Source of the DNA: an uncultured Eubacteriales bacterium
Lineage (GTDB): Bacteria; Bacillota; Clostridia; Oscillospirales; Oscillospiraceae
Direction: 5' to 3'
NCBI GenBank assembly: GCA_902465435.1
Contig: CABQNH010000056.1
Span: 1-7,365 of the forward strand
Length of the DNA: 7,365 bases
Positions 1 through 6,055 of the stretch are shown here, in pieces. Made by a program: the position numbers and the translations under genes. Numbering within the stretch: position 1 is the first letter of the stretch; the number at the start of each line of letters is the position of its first letter. The notes beneath the pieces were generated by a model that made no database searches, had not been told where the DNA came from, and worked only from the letters and a program-made list of their open reading frames with translations.

Positions 1-2899
1 TGCAGGTGGCCGGAACGGCCGCTGCATCCGTGACCATGTCATGTCCCAGTGCGTCCGTGTAATCGTCCACATAGCTCTCCCCGCACTCCGTGCAGGTGTA
101 GGTCGTGTAGCCGCGCTCCGTGCAGGTCGGCGCCGTCACGGAGGGCGTGTAATGATGCTCGTGTACATCGGACGCGCCAGCCTGATAGAAGTTGAAGAGA
201 TACGCAGAGGTATCCTTCTCCCCATAGGTCGTAAACTTCGAGCCATAGAACTCCAGCGCTTGATTGTGATTTCCGTTATAGGCCGCGCCCACATTCATGA
301 CATGCCAGCCGCCGGCGACCGCTTTCAGATACCAAAGGCTGCAATCGCTTGCCTCGTCTGTCAAAGACAGGCTGTTTCCGGTTGCGCCGGAGGTCAGGTA
401 TTTGCCGTTCAGCGTCAGATAGAAGTTTGTGTCACCGTCAAACTTTACGGTAAAGAGCGCCGCATTTTCGGAAATCGGCAGCGGGATCAGGCCGTTGGCC
501 GCCTTTGCTGCCGCCGCCTCCAGCGCACTGGATACGACGCTTTCGCCGTCCTGATGGTAAATGTAATAGCTTCCGCCGTCTACAAGTCCGCTCTCGCCGA
601 CCAGAACTGCCGCGTCGATCTCCTTGTAGATGTTAAAGAGATAAGCCGTCGTGTCCTTCTCGCCGTAGGTCGTGAAGCCGTTGTTCCACTCCAGCGCCTG
701 GTTGTGGTTCTCGTTGTAGGCCGCGCCGACGTTCATAATATGCACGCCGCTCTCTACCGCCTTCGTATACCACAGACCGCATTCGCTCGGCTCGTCAGCA
801 AAGCGCAGGGAATTGCCCGTTTCGCCGGAGGTCAGATACTTTCCGTCCAGAATCAGATAGAAGGCCTCGCCCTCCTTCTGCACGGTAAATACGGCGGCGT
901 CTTCGCCTGCCGCGAGCTGCGTGCCGGAGGTTTCCGCGGTGGCCGCCTTGATGCGATTGCCGTCCGCTTCCTTGGAAACTACGGTGCCGTCCGCAACGTA
1001 GTAAAGCAGGACCTTTTCTCCGTCCACAAATGTATCGGTGCATTCGCCGTAATGCGCACCGCGCAGATTCTTTTCAACGACCTGCGTCGGATCGCCGGAA
1101 TAGGTCAAGCTCCAGTTCGATTTGACTGCGGAAACACCGCCGTTGGCCGCCGTCTCCGCCGCGATATATTCGGCCATCAGATCCTGCACGACGCCGCCGC
1201 CCAGGTCATCCGTCTGCGACCAGATCGCGTCGCTCGACTTCAGCGCCGCAAACGGGCCGCCCGCATTGCCGAGATGGTAGTTATTCACCGCAAGGATATA
1301 GGTCTTATCCAGCTCGAACGCTCTGCCGTCTGCAAACTGCGAAATGACGACGCGGCTGCCCACCGGCTGATACATATCATAGACAAAATCCAGACCGTAG
1401 AAAACCGGGTTCGTGAAATCCTCGCCCTTGGTGGAATAGCTGACCTTGCCGCCGGAAACGATTGCCTTGAGGCGGTTCTCCGCATTCCATTCCAGCGCCG
1501 CCTTGATCTGCGCGCCGGTCATCGGTACCAGATAGAGCGTGTTATCGTACTTATAGTACTGATAAATATTCTTCATGCTGATGTCGCCCGCCGCAACATT
1601 GCGGCTCACGCCGACAGAGGTTGCGGAAAGATCCACCGTAATATGGTCGAGGCCGGTCTTTTCATACAGCGCAGCCTTTTTCTCTTCGGTGTTATATTTT
1701 TCGGCGAGGTGATAGCTGCCCTGCGCGATCTGCGCGCGATTGATAACGTCGATCGTATCCGTCTGCTGGAGATAGTAGCTCGACTTATTATCCCATGTGC
1801 CGATTGCCTTGCCGCAAGGCTCATTGACATAAGCAGCCGCATCGTCCGCATACGGCTTGATGCGTGCGGTCAGCTCGGCATCGTCCGAATAATTGGAAAG
1901 GTTCAGGTTTTCGCTGGACTTGAGCGCAACCGTAAACTTGCCGTCCACCACACTCACGGTAAAGACCGACTTGGTCAGGCTGACGCCGCCCGCGTTGACC
2001 ACAAGCACCTGCTTGCCGCCGACGCCCTCATACGAGGTATTGGAATAGCCGCTTGAATGGTCGTGGCCCGCAATGACCATGTCAATGCCCTCGCACTCCT
2101 TGATGACGCGGGCTACCTGATCCTCCGTATTGACGCTGAAGGTCAGCTCGCCGGTCGTCGTGCCAAGTCCGGAATGGTAGGCAAGAATGATAAAGTCGCA
2201 GCCCTCCGCCTTCATCTGCGGGATGTAGCGGTTGACCTCCCACGCCATGGAGCGATTGGGGTTGTCCGGATGGGAGAAGAGGATGCCGGGATAGTTCTCT
2301 GGAACGTCCCAACGGGTGCAGTCGGTATTCTCCATGCCGAGGATGCCGATGCGGAACGTCTTGCCGCCGATCGTCAGATCCTTCGTGATGTACGGCGTGA
2401 AAACGTTCGTACCGTCCTCATAATAGAGGTTGCCCGCAAGGGTGGAAACGCCGTTTTCCGTAAGATAATCCCGAATTTTCTGCATGACTGCAAAGTTGTA
2501 GTTAAACTCATGGTTGCCAAGAACCGAAACGTCATAGCCGATCTCCGTAAGGCAGATCGCCATGGGGTTCATATCCTCCGTCGTTCCCTGCGTCAGCTTA
2601 GAGATATTGTAGGAGGATACCGGCGTGCCCTGGTATAGGTCGCCGTTGTCAACCAAAATCGTGTTCTGCTGATATTCCGCGCGGATCGCCTTCACGGCCG
2701 AGGCCACGCGCAGGAGGCTATTGTTTACATTGCCGTCCGTGAGCAGATTCTTGTTCCAGCACTTGCCGTGGACGTCCGTTGTGGACAGGACAACGAAGTC
2801 CGCTGCGGTCGCTTCCTCCGCATGCGCCGTGACCGGCAGCATGGTCAGAATCATTGCTGCAAGACACAGCAGCGCTGCCAAGCGTTTCAGATTCTTCAT
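1..2899 (-). CDS. Secreted CpdB-like 2',3'-cyclic-nucleotide phosphodiesterase / 3'(5')-nucleotidase (C-terminus beyond window)
   Basis: The frame is open from ATG at 2899 to the left edge: 966 codons with no stop, so the gene is partial at its C-terminus. Residues 1-27 form a signal peptide (basic start, hydrophobic core, cleavage after AHA), so the enzyme is exported. Residues ~34-310 are a calcineurin-type metallophosphatase. All expected metal ligands are visible: D42 and H44 in TTDVHG, D87 in NGDLYQG, N129/H130 in GNHE, H242 in AYHSG, and H279/H281 in GHDH. Residues ~345-605 match the 5'-nucleotidase C-terminal substrate domain, including NTLYLVPMTG and YILAVNNYHLGNAGG (534-548). The family hydrolyses extracellular nucleotides or 2',3'-cyclic nucleotides to nucleoside and phosphate; the resemblance is closer to CpdB than to UshA, but exact substrate is inferred. 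Two ~132-residue repeats and a CxxC tail follow. It has its own promoter and ribosome binding site. Confidence 0.93.
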   Translation of the reverse strand, partial: MKNLKRLAALLCLAAMILTMLPVTAHAEEATAADFVVLSTTDVHGKCWNKNLLTDGNVNNSLLRVASAVKAIRAEYQQNTILVDNGDLYQGTPVSSYNISKLTQGTTEDMNPMAICLTEIGYDVSVLGNHEFNYNFAVMQKIRDYLTENGVSTLAGNLYYEDGTNVFTPYITKDLTIGGKTFRIGILGMENTDCTRWDVPENYPGILFSHPDNPNRSMAWEVNRYIPQMKAEGCDFIILAYHSGLGTTTGELTFSVNTEDQVARVIKECEGIDMVIAGHDHSSGYSNTSYEGVGGKQVLVVNAGGVSLTKSVFTVSVVDGKFTVALKSSENLNLSNYSDDAELTARIKPYADDAAAYVNEPCGKAIGTWDNKSSYYLQQTDTIDVINRAQIAQGSYHLAEKYNTEEKKAALYEKTGLDHITVDLSATSVGVSRNVAAGDISMKNIYQYYKYDNTLYLVPMTGAQIKAALEWNAENRLKAIVSGGKVSYSTKGEDFTNPVFYGLDFVYDMYQPVGSRVVISQFADGRAFELDKTYILAVNNYHLGNAGGPFAALKSSDAIWSQTDDLGGGVVQDLMAEYIAAETAANGGVSAVKSNWSLTYSGDPTQVVEKNLRGAHYGECTDTFVDGEKVLLYYVADGTVVSKEADGNRIKAATAETSGTQLAAGEDAAVFTVQKEGEAFYLILDGKYLTSGETGNSLRFADEPSECGLWYTKAVESGVHIMNVGAAYNENHNQALEWNNGFTTYGEKDTTAYLFNIYKEIDAAVLVGESGLVDGGSYYIYHQDGESVVSSALEAAAAKAANGLIPLPISENAALFTVKFDGDTNFYLTLNGKYLTSGATGNSLSLTDEASDCSLWYLKAVAGGWHVMNVGAAYNGNHNQALEFYGSKFTTYGEKDTSAYLFNFYQAGASDVHEHHYTPSVTAPTCTERGYTTYTCTECGESYVDDYTDALGHDMVTDAAAVPATC
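2..163 (-). repeat. CxxC (zinc-ribbon-like) repeat tail of the nucleotidase, one full copy and the start of a second
   Basis: Residues 913-953 (positions 41-163) run from a histidine-rich HEHHYTP start through APTCTERGY and TYTCTECGESY to ALGHD. The cysteines are C926, C936 and C939, so the copy holds a CxxC pair plus one preceding cysteine. The next residues, to C966 at the window edge, restart the pattern (VPATCT), with C966 exactly 40 residues after C926. Such 'PTCTE.GY..YTC..CG' units are common in surface proteins of gut Clostridia. Whether they bind zinc or form disulphides outside the cell cannot be told from the sequence. More copies or a wall anchor may follow beyond the edge. Confidence 0.75.
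185..580 (-). repeat. Tandem protein module, copy 2 (nucleotidase residues 774-905)
   Basis: This second copy starts about 15 residues after copy 1 ends. It carries the same landmarks: KYLTSG (833), LWYLKAV, MNVGAAYN (868), HNQALE (878), TTYGEKD (890) and AYLFN (899). The N-terminal third has diverged most; an alanine-rich stretch at ~795-806 has no close counterpart in copy 1. The C-terminal half is nearly identical between the copies. This points to duplication followed by uneven divergence, or to homogenisation of the 3' half. Confidence 0.8.
626..1021 (-). repeat. Tandem protein module, copy 1 (nucleotidase residues 627-758)
   Basis: This is the first of two related modules after the catalytic domains of the nucleotidase. 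Shared landmarks with copy 2 lie at a constant offset of 146-147 residues: KYLTSG (687), a tryptophan-tyrosine pair (710-711), MNVGAAYN (722), HNQALE (732), TTYGEKD (743) and AYLFN (752). The short beta-strand-like segments, aromatic residues and glycine turns suggest an all-beta domain, possibly beta-trefoil-like. That fold is inference. Similar modules ending in a 'nearly W/Y...LF.. Y' pattern occur, to my knowledge, in secreted Clostridia hydrolases. A binding or spacer role is plausible but not shown. Confidence 0.8.
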
Positions 2900-2907
2900 A
2901 GATCCAT

Positions 2908-2913
2908 CTCCTT
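2908..2913 (-). promoter_or_regulatory. Ribosome binding site of the nucleotidase gene
   Basis: On the minus strand AAGGAG lies 8 bases before the ATG at 2899. This fixes the start ahead of two nearby out-of-frame ATGs at 2918 and 2907. The second of these would open a frame that closes after three codons. Confidence 0.88.
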
Positions 2914-2923
2914 TTCATTTTCC

Positions 2924-2936
2924 GGGGAATTTCCCC
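2924..2936. repeat. Short palindrome in the nucleotidase leader
   Basis: GGGGAA and TTCCCC flank a single central base, forming a 13-base inverted repeat between the predicted transcription start (about 2944) and the ribosome binding site. The centre is too tight for a good RNA hairpin, so a protein-binding site just downstream of the promoter is the more natural reading. No regulator is identified, and a palindrome this short can occur by chance. Confidence 0.3.
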
Positions 2937-2950
2937 CAGTGTTCTCCTCT

Positions 2951-2979
2951 ATTTTAGTATCTTTCGGTTCCAAATACAA
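2951..2979 (-). promoter_or_regulatory. Sigma-A-like promoter of the nucleotidase gene
   Basis: On the minus strand a -35 box TTGTAT (2979-2974), a 17-base spacer and a -10 box TAAAAT (2956-2951) precede the gene. Transcription would start near 2944, giving a leader of about 45 bases. The -35 box begins one base after the end of the upstream gene's terminator, so the nucleotidase is probably transcribed independently of the YfhO gene. Confidence 0.65.
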
Positions 2980-3008
2980 CGAAAATCCGCCCAATGGGCG
3001 GATTTTCG
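2980..3008 (-). terminator. Intrinsic terminator of the YfhO-family gene
   Basis: This is a perfect 13-base-pair stem with a 3-base loop: arms 2980-2992 and 2996-3008, loop 2993-2995. It starts on the base right after the stop codon at 3009-3011. Read on the minus strand, the stem has a GGGCGG core and ends in ATTTTCG, followed by a T-rich but interrupted GTTGTATTT. The stem is strong and the U-tract is imperfect. Its position at the end of the gene supports termination. Confidence 0.75.
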
Positions 3009-5684
3009 TCATTCTTCATGAATTTCAGGAGGCAAATTCGTCTTCTTCGCCAAAGCCCTGCGATGCTCCCAATAGGCAAGCGCCAGCAGAAGCAGCAGGC
3101 AGCCGCCGGAAATGCAGGCGCCGACCGTCAGCCCCGGCGTGTAGAATCGCAAGGTGACCGTATGCGTCCCTGCCGAAATCGGGAACGCGATCAGCGCGTC
3201 GCCAAACGGCGTGATCTCCACCGCTTCACCGTCCACCTCGGCCGTCCAGCCGCGCTCGTACGGGATCGAGGTATAAAACAGGCCGTCCTCCTGCACGTCG
3301 ATCGTGCCGGACAGGCGCGTGTCGCTGCGCTCGGTCATCTGCATCGTGCTGCGTGCAAGAATCGCATAGCCCTCGCGGAACAGTGACTCGTTAAAGTAGG
3401 CAGCGTTCAGTGTGATCGTTCCCTCCTTGCCGGTGGGCAGCGTCAGCTCCAGCGAAACCGTATCGCCGACCGGGAAGCTGCCGAGGCACATGAGATACTG
3501 CCGCTTAATCGTGCAGCTGTAATCCACATCGTACGCATCCGTAACGCGCACGGACTCCACATCCGTCGCCTTCAGGCGCACACACAGCGGCTCCTGGCTC
3601 GTAATGTGGAAGGTAATGGCCACCTTTGTGGACGTCTCCTTCTTATCGAAGCGGTAAACCTCACCGCCCGTAAGCGGCACGCCGTCCGTTCCCTCAATGG
3701 AATCCGGCCGAATACTGCGGTACAGCTCCCCTGTCAGGCCGGTAGCCAGTGCAAACATCCGCTGCTGATTTACCATAGGATTTGCGCTTCTTGCGTTTGT
3801 ATCATAGGAAGTGAGCGCCGGCTTCGTCACAAAGCCCATTGGCAGATACGCTTGATTCTCCAGCAGAAGTACATCGCCGGAGCTGGCCGCCTTGGAGAAG
3901 AAGTGTGGATTATGGTTGCTTCCCTCCGTAGACAGGAGGTATTTGAGATTCAGCATCAGGTTGGTAAAGGGCGAGCTTTCGATGTAGCTGTAGCGGTTCG
4001 ACGCCGTTCCCGCTGCAAGACCGAGGTCATAGCAGATCGTCGTCACGCGGTAATTGCAGGTCGAGGAAAAGACGCTGATCCCGTCATAGCCGTTCAGCGG
4101 CGCATCGTTGAGCGTCTGCCGGGAGACGGTTTCCGTGCGGTAAAAATCCAGATTGCCCTGCTCCCTTTCCCGCATGGCGGCAAGCACGGCTTGTGCATCC
4201 GCGTTTTTGCGCGGGTAATAGGAGCTGCCGGTTGTGCCGACCTTGTTCGCGCCAAGATGCACCATACAGGCGCATTCAAGAACGATCACCGCAGCCAGCC
4301 CGAGGGAGAAATAGCGCCGCGGCAGCTTTCTCACGGAAATCAGGCAGAGGCCGATCAGAAGTACCGCCGCAATCGCCGTCGAAAGGAAAACCGTCCGCTC
4401 CCGCTGCACGCCCCACGCACAGTAGAGAATGCCGCCAATGACCGCCGCAAGGATCGGCAGATGCCAAAGCCGTAGCCCGCCGAGCTGATAATATGCCCGT
4501 GCCGCCATAGAGATCAGCACAAAGCTGTAAAGGAAGCTGAAGCGGTACGGCAGGGAATTGGGAAAGTGCATCCCGTGCCAGACATAGTCCAGCTGCCGGA
4601 CCACAAAGCTCATCGCAAAGAAGAGCAGCAGAAGCACATGGAAGATCCGCTCGCGCAGCGGAATTTTGCGGCAGAGGCAAAAATAGGTCGCAAGTAAAAT
4701 CGCGCTCACGCCGCAGGCAATATTCGGCAGGCCGTTCATCGTCGTCGGCGTCACGCCGGTCAGGCTGTTGGAAACGACCTTTTTCAGCGCGATCAGTACG
4801 CCGGTCAGCGTCGGCTCAGGGCCGATATTAATTGCGAATTTCTTTGGGAATTGATTGACGGAGGAGTAGGTGTTTTGCAGATTCAGATAGGTCGGCAGCA
4901 TCAGAACCGCCGAAACGCCGACCGCCAGCAAGGAAAACGCCGCCAGCTTGCCCAGCCGCACAAAAAAGCCCTTCCAGCCGTTCCAGCGGCAGACGGTATA
5001 ACCGATAAACGACAACGCCACAAACGCGCAGACAAAAATACCAATGTAATAGTTGCTCCAGACCGCAGCCGCCAGCGCCGCCGTATAAAGCCGCCATTTC
5101 CCGCTGCGCATCAGGCAGACGAAGCCCGCCACGACCAGCGGAAGCAGCGCGACCGTATCCAGCCAGATTAGATTCCAGTAATAGCCCATGATAAACGCGC
5201 ACAGCGCATACATCATAGAGAACATCGGCAGACTGCAGTCCTCTTTTTTATGAACGACCTTGAGATACAGCGCAAAGAAGCCGCCCGCGCAGCCAACCTT
5301 CACAAGAAGCTGCAGCGTATAGAGGTACATCAGCCAGCTCTTGGGCGCCAGCGCGCAGAGAAGATTCAACGGACTTGCAAGATAATAGGAAAACAGCGGA
5401 ATATAGTTGGTTCCCATTCCGATTGCCTGCGAATAGAGCAGGCTGCCGCCGGATTTGACCCGCTGACAGAATTCCAAAAAGAACGGATAGTACTGATGCC
5501 ACTGATCGTGCGCCAGAATCATCTGATCGCCAAATGGCAAAACGCCGCGCCACGCCAGCGCCGCGCCAAGAAGCAGCGCCGGAAGCAAAAAGGACAGAAG
5601 CAGATTTCGCTTCAAATGCCTGCCAAACATCACCTGATCCAGCCGGGCCAGTCCGCCGGGACGCCCATTGAATAATCGTCGCAT
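3009..5684 (-). CDS. YfhO-family polytopic membrane protein (probable GT-C-like envelope glycosylation enzyme)
   Basis: The product has 891 residues, usual for the YfhO family (Pfam PF09586). A basic N-terminus leads into the first membrane helix (~27-46). An outside loop follows with two acidic residues, D53 (PFGDQ) and D60 (AHDQWHQYYPFF), and then GMGTNYIP and YYLASPLNLL. About a dozen further hydrophobic segments run to ~residue 475. A large outside domain comes next with family landmarks: FYRTE (514-518), NDAPLNGYDGISVFSS, the KYLL segment near 580, ENQAYLPMGF near 610 and GWTAEVDG near 812. A final helix (~849-870) ends in a short charged tail. Bacillus YfhO acts with CsbB in GlcNAc decoration of lipoteichoic acid; a similar role here is inferred. 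No lipid-linked sugar synthase lies next to it. ATG at 5684 is chosen over GTG at 5720 because AGGGGGG sits 8 bases before it. Confidence 0.9.
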   Translation of the reverse strand: MRRLFNGRPGGLARLDQVMFGRHLKRNLLLSFLLPALLLGAALAWRGVLPFGDQMILAHDQWHQYYPFFLEFCQRVKSGGSLLYSQAIGMGTNYIPLFSYYLASPLNLLCALAPKSWLMYLYTLQLLVKVGCAGGFFALYLKVVHKKEDCSLPMFSMMYALCAFIMGYYWNLIWLDTVALLPLVVAGFVCLMRSGKWRLYTAALAAAVWSNYYIGIFVCAFVALSFIGYTVCRWNGWKGFFVRLGKLAAFSLLAVGVSAVLMLPTYLNLQNTYSSVNQFPKKFAINIGPEPTLTGVLIALKKVVSNSLTGVTPTTMNGLPNIACGVSAILLATYFCLCRKIPLRERIFHVLLLLFFAMSFVVRQLDYVWHGMHFPNSLPYRFSFLYSFVLISMAARAYYQLGGLRLWHLPILAAVIGGILYCAWGVQRERTVFLSTAIAAVLLIGLCLISVRKLPRRYFSLGLAAVIVLECACMVHLGANKVGTTGSSYYPRKNADAQAVLAAMREREQGNLDFYRTETVSRQTLNDAPLNGYDGISVFSSTCNYRVTTICYDLGLAAGTASNRYSYIESSPFTNLMLNLKYLLSTEGSNHNPHFFSKAASSGDVLLLENQAYLPMGFVTKPALTSYDTNARSANPMVNQQRMFALATGLTGELYRSIRPDSIEGTDGVPLTGGEVYRFDKKETSTKVAITFHITSQEPLCVRLKATDVESVRVTDAYDVDYSCTIKRQYLMCLGSFPVGDTVSLELTLPTGKEGTITLNAAYFNESLFREGYAILARSTMQMTERSDTRLSGTIDVQEDGLFYTSIPYERGWTAEVDGEAVEITPFGDALIAFPISAGTHTVTLRFYTPGLTVGACISGGCLLLLLALAYWEHRRALAKKTNLPPEIHEE

Positions 5685-5692
5685 TCCAAAAA

Positions 5693-5699
5693 CCCCCCT
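5693..5699 (-). promoter_or_regulatory. Ribosome binding site of the YfhO-family gene
   Basis: On the minus strand AGGGGGG lies 8 bases before ATG 5684. It is a G-rich variant of AGGAGG. It decides the start, because it lies inside the 12-codon extension that the upstream GTG at 5720 would add. Confidence 0.7.
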
Positions 5700-5705
5700 G
5701 TTTTT

Positions 5706-5734
5706 ATCGTATAGCGGCACGCCTTCCCATGCAA
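5706..5734 (-). promoter_or_regulatory. Alternative, weaker promoter close to the YfhO-family start
   Basis: TTGCAT (5734-5729), a 17-base spacer and TACGAT (5711-5706) are acceptably placed on the minus strand. Transcription would begin at about 5699, at the first base of the ribosome binding site, so almost no leader would remain. It is a secondary candidate at best. Confidence 0.25.
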
Positions 5735-5772
5735 TGCCGCGCGCGCCGCACAGGAATCTCTTTGATTTTCTT

Positions 5773-5801
5773 AGTATACCGGAAAATTTGGGAAAAGTCC
5801 A
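5773..5801 (-). promoter_or_regulatory. Probable main promoter of the YfhO-family gene
   Basis: On the minus strand TGGACT (5801-5796), a 17-base spacer and TATACT (5778-5773) form a good sigma-A-like promoter. The predicted start near 5766 gives a leader of about 80 bases. The -10 box matches the consensus in five of six positions and the -35 box in four of six. Confidence 0.6.
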
Positions 5802-5865
5802 GTCACAGTTTTAGACGGCGTTCCGGCAAAAAAGTGCCGTATTTCAATAAAAAAGTAAAAAAAGG

Positions 5866-5894
5866 TTGTATCGTCTTCCAAAATCCGCTATACT
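5866..5894 (+). promoter_or_regulatory. Promoter of the orphan membrane-protein gene, with an A-tract upstream
   Basis: TTGTAT (5866-5871), exactly 17 bases and TATACT (5889-5894) form a strong sigma-A-like promoter on the plus strand. The region just upstream (5847-5863) is almost pure A with a few interruptions, like an UP element that RNA polymerase alpha subunits bind. The predicted start is about 5901, some 155 bases before the ATG. It is divergent from the minus-strand promoter at 5773-5801; 64 bases separate the two -35 boxes. Confidence 0.7.
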
Positions 5895-5900
5895 ATTACA

Positions 5901-6055
5901 AAAGGAACCGCTTGCACCGCAGCGCGCCTGCGTGCAGGCGCGCCCGCCCACGTCGGAACGTGTTGGCTATGCCGCGTTTTGCCCTGTGGGGATCATTCCG
6001 CAAGCGGCCTCGGAACGGAATACGGCCGTTCCGCCGCACAAAGGAGGATGTTGGT
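5901..6055 (+). promoter_or_regulatory. GC-rich structured 5' leader of the orphan gene
   Basis: The predicted leader holds three consecutive inverted repeats. The first is a 9-10 bp stem at 5922-5943 (arms GCGCGCCTGC and GCAGGCGCGC). The second is a 5 bp stem at 5949-5962 with a CGGA loop. The third is an 8 bp stem at 6011-6033 (arms CGGAACGG and CCGTTCCG), which extends by four more pairs (6004-6007 with 6034-6037) across a 3-base bulge. The last stem ends just before the ribosome binding site at 6042. No T-run follows any stem, so attenuation by an intrinsic terminator is not evident. I do not recognise a known riboswitch or protein-autoregulation motif. GC-rich DNA forms such stems fairly easily, so function is unproven. 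Confidence 0.4.
6042..6047 (+). promoter_or_regulatory. Ribosome binding site of the orphan gene
   Basis: AGGAGG, preceded by further A residues, lies 8 bases before ATG 6056. It is a near-perfect site and fixes this start. The in-frame ATG at 5969 has no comparable site. Confidence 0.9.

Noticed and set aside
41..2056. A 671-codon open frame on the plus strand, followed by another at 2057-2638
   Set aside because: Both are exactly antisense to the nucleotidase, whose metal-binding motifs and domain order are unmistakable. The plus-strand translations are low-complexity R/A/V/I-rich text without motifs, as expected opposite GC-rich codons.
2820..2899. Lipoprotein signal, because of a cysteine at residue 12 of the nucleotidase
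   Set aside because: The cysteine lies within the hydrophobic core (LLCLAA), too early and without a proper lipobox, and a standard cleavage site follows at AHA (25-27).
2718..2918. Small frame starting at ATG 2918 that uses the nucleotidase signal region
   Set aside because: It is a shifted frame over the nucleotidase N-terminus. The real frame has a signal peptide and the TTDVHG motif.
5685..5720. GTG at 5720 as start of the YfhO-family gene (903 residues)
   Set aside because: The added 12 residues include the ribosome binding site AGGGGGG, and no good site precedes the GTG. ATG 5684 fits better.
5901..6040. Known structured RNA (SRP RNA, 6S RNA or a riboswitch) in the orphan gene leader
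   Set aside because: I looked for the SRP tetraloop-region signature and common riboswitch cores and found none. The hairpins remain as an unassigned leader structure.
5729..6055. Upstream in-frame extension of the orphan gene, including ATG 5969
   Set aside because: The extension covers the promoter and leader, its translation is arginine-rich and motif-free, and no ribosome binding site precedes ATG 5969. AGGAGG before ATG 6056 decides the start.
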